Origin: Auanema rhodensis
Lineage: Eukaryota > Nematoda > Chromadorea > Rhabditida > Rhabditidae
NCBI GenBank assembly: GCA_964057225.1
Contig: OZ059898.1
Location: 6,634,001 to 6,698,000 of the forward strand
Reading direction: 5' to 3'
DNA: 64,000 nucleotides
The notes beneath the pieces are model-generated. The model saw only the letters and a program-made list of their open reading frames with translations. It did no database searches and was not told the DNA's origin. Of this stretch, positions 1 through 11,862 are shown piece after piece (position 1 is the first letter of the stretch; each line of letters begins with the position of its first letter). The position numbers were made by a program, and so were the translations under genes.

Positions 1-7
1 TTAAGGT

Positions 8-245
8 TTAAATTAAACTTATTCGGTTAAGGTTCCATGGCATAGTTTTTCTTTGCATAGGAGGTAGATCTCTTGTTCCAAGTAAAACATCAAAATCAAC
101 AGAATCCCATGAATTAAATGTAAATTCAGCCATTCTTAACATCTAAATCATGTTTTTATCTTATAAAATATGTGAAATAAGTTAATTACTTCAATAGTTG
201 CTAAAGCTGTTGCATTATCAGTATCAGATACATCTACGAACGCTC
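8..245 (-). other. Possible 3' piece of an unidentified gene at the left edge
   Basis: On the minus strand an open frame (GAFVDVSDTDNATALATIE) runs to about 187. It is followed by a 47-base intron-like gap (GTAATT...TTTAG) and a second open frame starting MLRMAEFTFNSWDSVDFD. The second frame reaches a stop at 8-10 or could be spliced out of the window. The joint is in phase and the amino-acid composition looks coding, but I do not recognise the family. The upstream acceptor is weak (TTTTGAAG). This could be the end of a real gene or chance. Confidence 0.25.
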
Positions 246-249
246 CTTC

Positions 250-3200
250 AAAATTATAAAAAATAATTTTAATTGACAAGTTTTAGTTTATTTTTAGTTT
301 TTTATTCTTTTAGAATTACAATTTAAAAATCAATCTAAAGTCATTTTATATACTATTTGCCCTTTTGAAATATAAATATAAAGGAGACAAATAAGATGTG
401 ACAATGAATCTTTCTATAAATTATATTTATATTTCATCAAGAAAATATATTCCTCAAACTTTATTTCTGAATAAATTTCTATTTTGATCAAATTTTAAAA
501 AATAATTTTGTTTGTATTTTATATTTATAAAGAAACATACGTAATGGTAATTTTCTTGTAGATAATATAAACTGAATTAACATTAAAATAAATAATATTT
601 TAAATAAAAAGCCGTAGATCATTTTTGAAAAGAAAAAAGGCTCAGTCGATATTTAGAAGGAAAGCGAAGAAACAACAAAGTGCTTCTGACCGGACGGAAA
701 GAACGTCGAAACCAATTTGGGTTGGAATTTGAGCAGAAAATGGATGAGCAACCTACGGTCTCACCCTGTCTTTCTAGGGTAATAGGAGAGCTAGTTTATA
801 TATTAGCTTGGCTCTAAGCTAACCAAGATGGCTTATGTTAGAGTATTGAAGTTAGAAAGATGCTATTTACTAGAAGGGATAGAAGGATATATGAAGATGA
901 ACATACAATGAAATTTAACATTCTATAATTTATTTCATATATACTTATCCTAAATATATTTGTTAATTATATGAGTTAATTATATATTATAAGAAATATT
1001 TAATTATTTGTAAATAAATGAATATAGTATATATAGAATAAATTAATTTTAATAGTATACATTAAGGAAATAAACTAAATTCATAAAACTTTCTGATAAT
1101 ATTAGGATTATGCATTCAAAACAACCCTAATTTTGAAAAAAGTTTTAAGAAAATAGATGAAGCAATTGATATTTTCTTAGAGCCAAATCAGGAAAATAAG
1201 CTGCTTGATCAAGAAGATCTCAACCTAACTCTTCCAATTTCTCTTTTGTCCTCTTGCTCACATGAGGTTTTGCATTATCCTGTGTTACTCTTCTTCTTTT
1301 CAGTCTTTTTTCTATAAATTGTAATTTCACTTTCTGTAACTGTCTTACCATATTTCAAAAATAAAAATATAATTAGAATATATTATTTTAAAACTTTTAA
1401 TTAATCTTATTGTTAAAATTTCTTTCTTTTTACATTCCAATTAATAAATTTACTTAATAATTCTTCAATTTCATATATCTTTATATTATTTTCTATAAAC
1501 TATATAGATAATTAATAAAAAAATATTTTTTATTTGAATAATATAATTAAATTTTAAAATATTTTATATACATTTACATGTATATACATAAGTATGTATA
1601 AACTGGATATCTTAGTATCAACAAATGAATGTTGATAAGATGCCATTCAATACAATCATTTGATCATTAAAGATAATGACTACCATGACTATCTTCTATC
1701 CGGTAATGCTGCTTAGCTGATCACAAAAAAAGTTGGTTATATGACTGGAACATTGAATAAGTTCTGAAATGTGGAATGTAAAGAACATTGTTTTTAGTTG
1801 TTGATCTCAAATAAAAGTTAAAAATAAAATAATCTATAATTTAATTATTATTATATATTATATATATATATATATATATATTAATAGTTATTAGATATTA
1901 TATTTTATTTTTCTAAATAAAATCCCATAATTAGTTGAAGTTTGACTCTATTTTTCTTGATTTGACTTAAGGCAGAAAATAGATGAGATAGAACCGGTTA
2001 AAGAGGTCATTTCATTTTTCGATTCTTTAAATAATAAATATTATTTCTTTTTAATATTTATTAAATTAAAATTATTATAAATATTGTTCTTCTTAATTAT
2101 ACCAATTCATAATTATTGAAAATGAAATGTGTATGCTTTTATAAATTCTTTTCTTATATGAAATAAGTAAAAGAATGAAAGTCCCAGTACTTTGAGAAAC
2201 AGACTAGAAGAGGTACATTCAGAAAAAGACTAAGGAATCTATGTGTTGGTAGCTTTTGTCGTCTATAACGCTATCGTTGGCCTCGTAGATGATGTCGTTT
2301 TTGGCGTTGCTCCTATAACGACCGGTCCGGGATGTCGCGGTCGCGCGGCCGGAACGCGCAGAGAAACGCCTTGAACAATCTGTTGAGCGCGCTTCCTTTA
2401 ACTAACAGTCTCTCTAATGAAACTGTGCTGGGATGACACATATCTAGGATACAGAAGACTTGGATTTACGGCAGAAAACTGCATACAGATTATGACGTTA
2501 CTGTTTCTAATTCTTGGCAACATTAAGAAAGATAATTTTCTTTTATTAATGAACTTAAACAGCTGAGATTTCAAGAGATATTTGAGCGAAGAAATTGATG
2601 TCCTGAGAGAGATGTTGAACTTTACAGTGATAATGAGAATGATATCAGTGTCTTACTCTGATGATATTCTCATACGTTGCTTTACTTAATATACATGTCA
2701 GACTAGTCAAGTATGTAGGCGTAGATCAAAAAGATTTTCAAAAAATTTTCAAATCACATTATAGTTTGATAGAAAATTTCTTTTTCTATTTGTTTTTTCT
2801 GTAGAATAAATGAACACAGATCTTGAAGACACTATTTGTAATTATAATCAATTAGTTTAGATCAGTTTTTTTTGAAATCCCATAGTAATCATCTAATTAA
2901 GAAGAAAAACAGAAAAAAAGACTTACAAGTGTAAGGCTTACAAGTTCGATCACATTCCACTGATGTCATCAAAAGCTTTTTGGGTGGTAAGATTTATATC
3001 AACTAAAAAGAGATTTTCGTCATAGCATTGTGTTCAAAGTCTATTCCAACTATAAGACTTATAGACAAATGAAAAGCTGTCGACGGAAGTGGAACATTAT
3101 TCAAAAAATCTTGTATGGCATTGTATAGTGGAACATTAGATTTGAAGAGTTATCATTTCATTAACTGTTAATAATGAAATATCTTCTTTTTTTTTCAAAA

Positions 3201-4130
3201 ATATAATTTCTATTAAAATAAAAACAAAAAATTATCAACAAGTTATACAAATTTCAAAATATTCAATTTATTTATTTTAAGTTCAATTAGTTTAATATAA
3301 AGTTTATAATCATACAAATATAAATACAATTTATAGTATTGCTTTATAATTATATTTTTTAAAAAAACTGGATACAACATGTATTGGATAAGAAATGATG
3401 ACTGATGATTGTGTGATACTAGACATTATGGCGTCCTCCAAATAATATTATCTTAATATTAAATTAATTGTATAAAATCAAAAATATACATATATCTTTA
3501 ATTTCTGATCTTTACTATAACTTTCTCATCAAATAAGCTTAGAAAGCTATGAGGCCTTGTGCTGGTTTGAGCCTTACAATGGCATCCCGTTCATCATAGC
3601 CGTTCTGCTTATATGATCAAAAGAAAAACCGCTATTGAATCAAAAATCAACAAAAATCAATCACATGTAAAGATTTTTTGAAATTTTCAATACAAATAAT
3701 TCTTTAGCTGGTTTTATATATAATATATACATATATAATTATAACCCCTAACTTATTATAAAAGAATATTGGTATGACCTTCCTGATCTTCATATTTGAC
3801 TTTCATTTGTAGGCGGTACTTTTCAATGTTCTATTAATTTTTCCTCGTTCGAAACTTTATAAACTTCACATTCCTAAGAGAGAAAAAAAACAAAAAAAAA
3901 GGGGGAAGAAAAGACTTTTCCAAGCTTTCTACAACCTTACTCTCTTGTTTTTTCTTCTCCCTAAATCTCTTTTTCTTTTCAGCTTCTCATAGTTTCTGAT
4001 GGTATTTCTTCATATGCATGCCCTCTGCTTAGGGCAAGCCCCACCCCTTCCGCGTTCTCTTATTGGATAATTGCCTGGCCGGATAATGGTCCGCCTACAA
4101 ACTGGCGGAACGTCGTTGAAGAAAAGATAG
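250..4130. other. Gene-poor intergenic stretch
   Basis: Apart from the mariner relic, no gene model can be supported here. The DNA is very AT-rich with a (TA)n run near 1858-1882. It contains one abrupt GC-rich patch at about 2230-2400 with open frames on both strands (see findings). The stretch near 2900-3180 has short open pieces but no coherent spliced frame. Confidence 0.5.
1105..1320 (-). pseudogene. Decayed mariner-type transposase fragment
   Basis: Read on the minus strand, the stretch translates to a run resembling the C-terminal catalytic part of mariner transposases. It gives QDNAKPHVSKRTKEKLEELG, then a stop, then a segment ending in YFPDLALRKY, where active elements have a conserved ...YSPDLAPSDY region. 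Further stops follow. Active mariner copies carry the last catalytic Asp in that SPDLAPSD motif. Here it has drifted to PDLALRKY and is interrupted, so this is an inactive relic. I found no terminal inverted repeats. Confidence 0.6.
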
Positions 4131-4137
4131 CTGGCCT

Positions 4138-4145
4138 TATATAAG
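4138..4145 (+). promoter_or_regulatory. TATA box of the collagen gene
   Basis: TATATAAG lies in a locally GC-richer promoter-like block (about 4020-4180) with an inverted CCAAT (ATTGG) near 4062. It is about 470 bases before the collagen start codon, so the 5' leader probably contains an intron or outron. Strong TATA promoters are common for the highly pulsed cuticle collagen genes of nematodes. Confidence 0.55.
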
Positions 4146-4613
4146 CTGAAGACAGCCATTGGCTTCTCCCGTCTCATAGATCAGCAGGCTTCATCATCTT
4201 AAATAAAGTTTGGTTTTCGTTAAAAACTGTCAGATAAGATATTCTGTATCAGTCTATTCTCGTATATTACCTATAACATATCAAATAGTACTACTCATGG
4301 TTCTACATGACTTATTTGATTGATGCTTCTCTATATTTCTATATATTTGGATAACATGCAGATGTCTTTAGTTCCATTCTTATTTTATTCTAACCAGTTT
4401 ATTATTGCCGGTTAAGAATTTTGTTAAAATCTCTTTTAAGCCTCCGTCTTCGGAATGCATTATGAGATTTTTCATTCTACATCTTTCAGAATCATCTACC
4501 AATTATTTTTATATATTTCCTGTAATATATATTTTCAGTCTTATACAATATATTTGTTTTATTCATATATTTAATATATTTCTTATTTTTTTTATTTTTG
4601 GGCCGTTCTCAAA

Positions 4614-6539
4614 ATGGAATCCGAGCGGCGGGAGCGGGCTTACCGCTTTGTAGCCTACTCGGCTGTCAGTTTCTCTTTGGTAGCAATTGTTGCTGTATTT
4701 ATAACTCTTCCTATGGTCAACAATTATATCAATTCTGTACATTTACGAGTTCAATCTGAAATGGAATTTTGCAAGGTAATGATAATTTATCATTTGTATA
4801 TCAAAAAATTTAAATAATGGAAGGGTTTTATAGCATTTGTATTAACTTAATTTTCTTTTTTTTTTCTTTTTTTTTATATATATACATGGATGTATTTCTA
4901 ATTTGGGGTTTTTGGATTCATTAATCTTGAAGAAAATATAAGCCCCCTACCCTGTAAAACAGGTTTCGTGTTTTGAACTGGAACCATGTTCAGCATGATT
5001 GTTGGCTAATATTCGATTTTTTTATTAATATTATTTGAAACTTGGTTAAGCTTGAAAAAGATTTTGAAATTAAGAATCTTTAAAAATTTGAAAATTTAAA
5101 AAATAGTTTCGAATAGTTTTCTCTTTTTTTTGAAAATCAAGAGGATTATTTGATACATCGTAAAACTGGATAGCTAACATCTACTTATGACGATGAATGA
5201 AGTATATGAAGAAAAGAGAAGACTAAACGAGGAGAAGTGAGGTAGTAGATGTGGGATAAATGATGTGGCAATTTCTCTTCAAAGCCCTCATCTCATAGCT
5301 TTCTTTTATGATTTCGTTCCACTTGTTGACCGAAATAAACGAAAACTCTCTTAAAATCTTAAAAAACGAAGAAAGATCTATAACTGAAACTGAATAAGGT
5401 ATACATTCGAAGATTATACGTATTAATTTAGCTTTCCGCTCGTGATGTAATGATGGAAATGGCTGAGTTCAGATCTGTCTCTCGATCCCCTGTTCCTTCC
5501 TTTTTGAGACCAGCCAATAGCACTCAAAGGCAGAAAAGGCAGGCTGGTGGATGTCAAGGTAATTTTTATTCAGATGAATAAGTTTTATCTTAAACAAAGT
5601 TTTTGATCCGTTCATATTAATGAAAGATCAATTAAATTTTGATGAATCTTATATATTTATTGTATTCCAGGATGCTGCCTCCCTGGACTTCCAGGACCAG
5701 ACGGACTCCCGGGAAAAAATGGTGTGCCAGGAAGACCTGGAGCACCAGGAGCCCCCGGATTTCCAGGACGGCCCCCAGCGTAAGCTATAATTGCTTATAA
5801 TTATTTATATTTCAAGAACATTAATTTGTTACAAAACAAACAACTTATATTTTAATTTAAGAGTATGCGAGGAAGTTACTGCCCCACCATGTGTACCTTG
5901 TCCACCAGGAGAGCCAGGTCCACCAGGTCCTATGGGAGATTCTGGTATATAATAATTAACATGATAGCTCAAACCCTCTTCATTTCAGGATCTCCTGGAC
6001 AATCCGGACATCCTGGTAGAAACGGTAATGACGGACCACCTGGTCCTCAAGGTAACTTTACTTATGAAAGAAATTTCTACAAATTTGTCTCTCAGGACCA
6101 CCTGGCCCACCTGGTATTCCTGGAGAACTTGGACGTCCTGGACCACGTGGAGAACAAGGAAGACCTGCGTTCTCCACTCCTGCTATTCCTGGAGATCCAG
6201 GAACTCCAGGAGAACCAGGACCACCTGGACTTCCCGGAGACCCTGGACAGTCAGGTAATTATTATGACATATAAAATTGATTTTACTTTTATTAATTTTA
6301 TAGGTAGACCAGGAGCTGACGGACAACCAGGACCACAAGGACCACCAGGTCCACCAGGATCTATGGGACATCCAGGAGAAATGGGACAAACTGGACAAGC
6401 TGGACAACCAGGACCACAAGGAGAAAGAGGTGAGTATTTCGTGACAGCAGTTTTCAATGATGAGTTGCTTGCAGGAATTTGTCCCAAATATTGTGCTTTG
6501 GATGGAGGAATTTTCTTCGAGGATGGAACTCGTCGTTAA
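4614..6539 (+). CDS. Cuticle collagen
   Basis: Structural collagen of the nematode exoskeleton, secreted by the hypodermis. I join eight exons: 4614-4775, 5432-5558, 5671-5779, 5862-5944, 5989-6051, 6096-6254, 6304-6429 and 6475-6539. All phases agree and give 297 residues. Exon 1 encodes the N-terminal cuticle-collagen domain with one membrane-spanning segment ([20 protein letters not shown]), here acting as signal anchor. Exon 2 ends with a furin-like site (RQKR) just before a CQGCC cysteine cluster. Gly-X-Y blocks follow, split by a short break with CEE...CVPC. The protein closes with a CPKYC pair and [14 protein letters not shown], an ending found in one subgroup of C. elegans collagens. 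Apart from the first (656 bases) and second (112), the introns are 40-82 bases. I cannot assign an individual col/dpy/rol orthologue. Confidence 0.95.
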
Positions 6540-9500
6540 ACTTCTAACCTATATTCTCGTGACGTTGTCACTTCACTCCGTGCCTTCGTCCCGCCCACTC
6601 GATGGGTAGTTTTTTGTCCTTTTAATGTCCTTTTCTATAGAATGTACATGTCTTCGTACGTTCCATTGGTTAGTACAATTTGGCATTTTTTTTCTCTAGA
6701 AAAATCTATCATGTCTTTCGGCAAATATCCTGCCTTATCGGGTAGATAGAACTATTTTGTGGTTTGTCACTTTGTCCCCCCCCCTCCCATGGTATCCTTT
6801 TTACCACCTTACATGCTAATATCCCTGTATATAAATATATATATATATGATGTAATTCGTATAAAGCGTGTTTAATCTGTCCCAAAAAGTTCCATGTTTT
6901 GCACCAAGTGTAATAAATTTATTTCAACTACTATGTTTTAGAATACAAAAAGAAGATTAAATGAAGCCTATAAGAGCAGGAAATGAAATCGTTTTCAGAT
7001 TTCAATATCAGTCATGAATATTTTAGAATGTTTGAGACAATCATATGATAACAAACTTCACAATATTTTGAACTGCTTGGATAACAGTTGGCACAAAAAT
7101 CAAATATAATTGTAGAAAACAAAGATATATCTCAGTTGATATGGCATGTGTGTAAGGGCAAATTCAAAACATATAACGATCTGATTTAACCGTAACAACA
7201 TGCATATATCGTTCGCAGAACAAATCCGATAAATGCTAAACTTTTTTTTTTGAAAATTCATCCGATGCTTTTATCAGGATAGCTACATCTGAAAATGAGT
7301 TTGTTGTAACAGCACGTGCATATAGCAGGAATTTCAGGTGGATATCATGCGTCATCCTGCCACCAACTTCTATCTGCACTACTCAGAGGATAGAATACAA
7401 TAATCGTCATCTTTCTACAATGTCGTCACTTTATTTTATGTCCAGCAGGACAAACATTGTGAACTTTATTATTTTCCTTCCATCTTCTTCGTGATATGAT
7501 ATAAAAACTGCATTTGTATTGGTATTTTGACAGCAATATTTTTATTACTTATCAGCTACATATTATTCATTATTTATTTAGTCTGTTGTCGTGTTTTCTT
7601 CTCATTAAAATTATAAAATTTTTATAATTAACCCTATGTCTCATGATACTTGTTTTCCTTATCTGAATAATTTTTAAAAATTATTATTAATAGTTAATCT
7701 TTGGTTTATTATTTTTAACGAGCCCATACGAAGAAGTCAAAGTACACTAAAACAAATTTGAAAAAAAGCGTCTAACTATAATTATTTCATTTGTATAGTT
7801 TTTATAGTACAGAAAAATATTTATTTTTCCAATAACATTAAATTCAAGCCAAGAATGTGAAGTTCAATTCTGCAAAAAAAAGCTGTACATTTTAACACTT
7901 ATTTCGAAATGAACAATAATCTCTATAAGTTTAATAAACGATCGAATGATGTCATTTGTAAATTATAGCTAAAGACCCGCCCAATTGCTCTCAGTGGCAA
8001 TTATTGTCACTCAGGGAAATAATTTCTTGCATTTCCGCACAGCCTTTATGCTATATAAGAAAATGAAAATTTTATTCAACTAATGGGTTAAATGTTCAAA
8101 TTTTGGTTGCGGGACCATTTCTAGTGGTCGTGCACTTTTGAATTGAAATTTGACTGATTTTGTTTCTTTCAATGCCCTTTCGTTCTATATCACATTTTCC
8201 CTGTGAATTCAATTATTTCTCCTCTTATCTTTGATATCCCTTGTCTTTAATCAAAAGTTGTTTAAATAACCTTACTTCTCAAACATCGCAAGAGATTGTT
8301 CCGCTGAGTCTCACAAGATCATTGACGTCTTCAGCACACTAGTCATTAGGTTTGTCATCTGACTACTTCTGCTTCTAAAATAGCAGCTGTCGCGCTTGAG
8401 ATTCTGCGTGGTTTGCTTTTCTCCTAGGCCAGATGCAACAAACTTCGTGACCTAAGCCTAGGTTTTCAAAAACATTTCCTCAATGAATTGCGCGTAATCA
8501 TAGAACCGAATGGTTCAACAAGAATATTCTGTTTTGGAGGAATTTCAGTCTTTTTCTAATTGTTTTATTCCGGCATATAATGTGGTTGAGTTTTCAATTT
8601 TTTCAAATTTCATAAAATTCTGATATTCTTATGTTTATGAAATTAATTAAATGATATGATCTTTGATATTACTTTGGATCTGTGTACTTCTATAAAGATT
8701 ACTACCATTCCAACGTGAGAAGTGCAGAATACATCATGTCGTACTTACTATCACACTGCTTATCATACGAGTTTTATAGTTTAAATCCTGATTTCTTCTT
8801 CAGTTACCAGTTAATCATGCCTGCTGGATATGTGCTCGCTAAATTTGTCTTAGATTTGTATTGTTCCTCTCTCATCGCACGTTGCTCTAGTTTATATATC
8901 AAGTCAAACTTTAGTATCTTATTATTTCTCTATGTGGAATAGTTGAAATACGAAAGCTGGATGTTGTAATAATAAAGCCAATTTTTATTGATTCTGCCCC
9001 AAAAGCCTAATCGCCAATATCCCAATCTTACTCGACCTCTATTGTTTATGCTAGATGGCTGACCTATGTGGAAGCGAATCCATATATCGACTGCTTCTGT
9101 CATATTGAACATATGGTCTGAATATAATTCTTACTATTTCCTCTTTTCCCCTTTACCCCTTTACCGGCCCTGACTCGCTAATTATCTTGCTTTTGATTTT
9201 TGATCAAATGTGATTTGATCACAACTACCTTAGGACGGTGTTAGAAGAGATCACAGTAATATTTTACAATGTAGAGTTCATATATATCAGCTCTAGCATC
9301 ATAACGCAATTCTACGTTGTTTCAATCTATAATAACACCCAGAAATTCCCTTTTATAGATTGGTCAACCTGTTTTTAGTTCTTTACCAATTTATTAAACG
9401 GAGCTATCTTAACCTACTACGAAGAATACTTTGTTTTCAATAATCATTCGAAAACTGGTCTTTATTTGCGCAGACACAATGAACTATTTTTTTAACTATC

Positions 9501-9790
9501 GGGGACCACCATCATTTATGGGTTGGTAGTGATTATCATCCGTTCTTAAGTAGATCTGTAATCATACTGGCCACAAAGAACGTGAAAACATACCCTGACG
9601 TCAATCACATTCTACCGCTCTCTCTTGTTTTCTCGTTTAGATGATAAACATTAGAACCCCTCATTTTGACATTATAGGCGGAGCATAATTAGGATCATTT
9701 TCTCTATAGGGTCATACAATAGTAAGATTCAACCCTCATTGTTTAAGTTCTTATCATTGTGAGTTTGTTGATACTATTACCTCTCAGCTT
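6540..9790. other. Intergenic, no supported gene
   Basis: The first few hundred bases are the collagen 3' UTR; a possible AATAAA lies near 6911. Short open frames occur (for example 8682-8942) but have neither coding-like composition nor splice partners. A (TA)n run lies near 6832-6848. Nothing else is recognised. Confidence 0.5.
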
Positions 9791-9793
9791 CTG

Positions 9794-9800
9794 TATATAA
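9794..9800 (+). promoter_or_regulatory. TATA box before the 67-residue protein gene
   Basis: TATATAA is followed at 9889-9901 by a splice acceptor (TTTGCAG) just before the start codon at 9905. The layout TATA, about 100 bases of leader, acceptor, ATG fits a trans-spliced outron or a short 5' UTR intron. Confidence 0.4.
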
Positions 9801-9904
9801 AACAGTTTTAATTGGCTTTCAATATTATTGTTCATATCTTGTTCTCCTTATTTATATGCTCTTGTTTTTCAATGTTTACAACATCTGCTTTGCAGAATTT
9901 CAAA

Positions 9905-10154
9905 ATGTCTACTGAGAAGAGTTTCTGGGCTTCAGCAAAAAGTTTCTTCAGTCTTTCTGCTCCTGTCTCCTTTGCTTCCGTGTCTGCTGTGAGTGCCTCA
10001 GGTTTGTGTTCGGTCATATCATTAATACTAATTATTATTGATTACAGATAAACGCTCTGATTCCAAGAGATTATTCACTGAACAAAAACTAGTTGGTTCA
10101 GTCACCTCCAACTCCGTTTTCATCGATTCTTTTGGATCACTAAATATGCCATAA
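9905..10154 (+). CDS. Small hypothetical protein, 67 residues
   Basis: Two exons, 9905-10001 and 10048-10154, join across a 46-base intron (GTTTGT...ATTACAG) in phase 1, giving a 67-residue protein. The start MSTEKSFWASAKSFFSLSA lies directly behind an acceptor (TTTGCAG). The product is rich in Ser, Ala and Phe in its first half and basic/polar in the second (KRSDSKRLFTEQK). It has no clear signal peptide or cysteines. A TATA box upstream and an AATAAA near 10325 support a real transcription unit. A minus-strand open frame overlaps it (9832-10017) but lacks splice support. I do not recognise the family and infer no function. Confidence 0.55.
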
Positions 10155-10540
10155 CTGGAGTTATTTTGTTTTCTTGTGCCGCCTGCTTTTCGAGTACTTT
10201 TAGCGCATTATAATCTGGCACGTTAATTATATTTGGATCTCATATCTAGCGGTTTTTGCCTTACTAACATGTCAAACAAATCCTACATTTAATGGATATA
10301 TATCTTTGTTCTCAATTGTTTTCCAATAAAACTGTTAGATTGAATGTTTTTTCTATTAAAAACTGCAAAAAATTTTTTTTGAAAGAATGGACATTCATGT
10401 GATACTGTTCAATTACTATTAATTTTTTATCTTCATTTGATGAACTGTTGATACAATAAGTTATGCAATCATTGAGCATATTTTCATTACTTAATGGAAG
10501 CCCGTAATACAGTAAATAACTTGGAAATATACATATTTGG

Positions 10541-11196
10541 TTACTGGTTAGTAATTACATGCTGAATACCAGATTCAGTGAGAACTTCTTTCAGAATCTC
10601 TAACTTCTCCTCAGTGTCCTTCAAATCATTTATAGATTCATCTAGAGATGTAAGCAACTAAAAAAAAAACTTAAAAATTAATCATTTAGCGACGTTTTTA
10701 CCTCTAATGTTCTATTCTGTTCAAGCTCAATCTCGCGAATACTCTCGTCATGAAGATTTTTCCAATAATTAACAGTTTCTGTTTCACTTTCAAGATCCTA
10801 CAATTAGTGAATTAGATATTGCAATTATAAATATAAAATTACATATGCTGTTATTTCACTTGCGGGTTCCATGGCAGAAACTTCAGTTTGTACACTGCAG
10901 CTTGAGGACTAAACTTCATTTTTCTTCAATATACGAATTGTAAAATATTTTTACCTCAACATTGACAGTTTGCGAAAAATTCTCCTTGTTCTCTTCTCTT
11001 ATCATAGGACTAGGGGCAAATGTCTTCTTCAAAATTAGCTTCAAAATATTCAACTTATATATTATATATATGCAACACTATATGATACCTTGCTGGGGCT
11101 ACGACTGGTTAAATCTTGGCTTTTGTTCAACTGAAATTGAGTAATAGCAGGGCTATTACCCGAAACAGTTTTAAGTCCTTGACGAACAGCGGCCAT
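10541..11196 (-). CDS. Geminin-like coiled-coil protein 1
   Basis: Five exons (11196-11089, 11038-10955, then three more ending at the stop 10543-10541), all joined in phase 0, give 156 residues. The C-terminal half holds NYWKNLHDESIREIELEQNR followed by a long acidic/leucine heptad helix. This matches the geminin signature: a YW pair starting the dimeric coiled coil. Geminin binds the licensing factor Cdt1 and blocks re-replication; in C. elegans the protein is GMN-1. The N-terminal half has basic ILKKTF...SP segments and a SVQTEV motif also seen in the neighbouring gene. It lies downstream of, and in the same direction as, a second geminin-like gene, 183 bases apart, possibly one operon. 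Family assignment rests on motif resemblance only. Confidence 0.7.
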
Positions 11197-11379
11197 TTTA
11201 ATAACTGGAATCAAGAAAATTAACAGAACAAATTAACATAAAAATCGAAATATGAAAACGTGAAACACGTTACAATTCATAGTTAAAGATCCCTGAGCTC
11301 ATTTTATTATACTTTCAAAGAACCTTTTTACACTATGCACAAAGAAAAGACAAAAAATATAAATTATAGATTAAACGAA

Positions 11380-11862
11380 TTAAGAATTAGTTTCAGTATC
11401 CTCTTCTTCATTTTCTAATACAGAGGCAGCTACAGTGAATAGTTTTTCGTATTCTTCCAACTTCTCACTTTTAAGTGTTATATTATGTTGTATTTTTTGT
11501 TCAATCTAAAAAAAAGTACATAATTCAATATATATGCATATATAACCTGTTCATTATCATATTGCACTTTTCGTAATTCGTCCATCTTAAGTTTTGCAAC
11601 AGCAGCCCAATAAGCTAACTCATGATCATTTTGTACATCTAGATCAAACGGTATACTTATCGAGGTATTTTCACAAGAATCAGCAAATCCCTTTTCCTTA
11701 AATTAAAATAAATAACAATCACTAATACTAAAACCTTACATCTGTTTGAACTTCAACAGTTTGCTTGTCAAATACATTAATATCATCTTGAGAATCCTCG
11801 AATACAGAAAATGTGTTAGAAGTTGTGGAAGATTGTGAGAGCTTTCGTGCGAGATTCAACAT
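11380..11862 (-). CDS. Geminin-like coiled-coil protein 2 (tandem paralog)
   Basis: Three exons (11862-11740, 11696-11547, 11505-11380), all phase 0, encode 132 residues. Residues 70-131 carry LAYWAAVAKLKMDELRKVQ followed by heptads. The arrangement is the YW-started coiled coil of geminin (human geminin has a YWKEVAEKRR segment here). The intron inside the coiled coil falls after the 22nd residue counted from the Tyr of YW, exactly as in the downstream gene, and both proteins have a QT(V)...VQT(D/E) motif before the coil. These shared points argue for tandem duplication. The first exon is short and lacks the basic N-terminal region of the other copy. Possible roles are heterodimer partner or diverged regulator; neither is shown. 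Confidence 0.65.

Noticed and set aside
1-30. Sequence resembling a spliced-leader start (GGTTTAAATTA...)
   Set aside because: It diverges from the SL1 consensus after eight bases and has no downstream Sm site or hairpins.
6183-6487. Minus-strand open frames rich in Trp, Ser, Gly and Pro across the collagen exons
   Set aside because: They are antisense shadows of the Gly-X-Y repeats on the plus strand, which have full splice and domain support.
8682-8942. Plus-strand 86-codon open frame in the intergenic region
   Set aside because: No splice partners, no domain, composition like neighbouring non-coding DNA.
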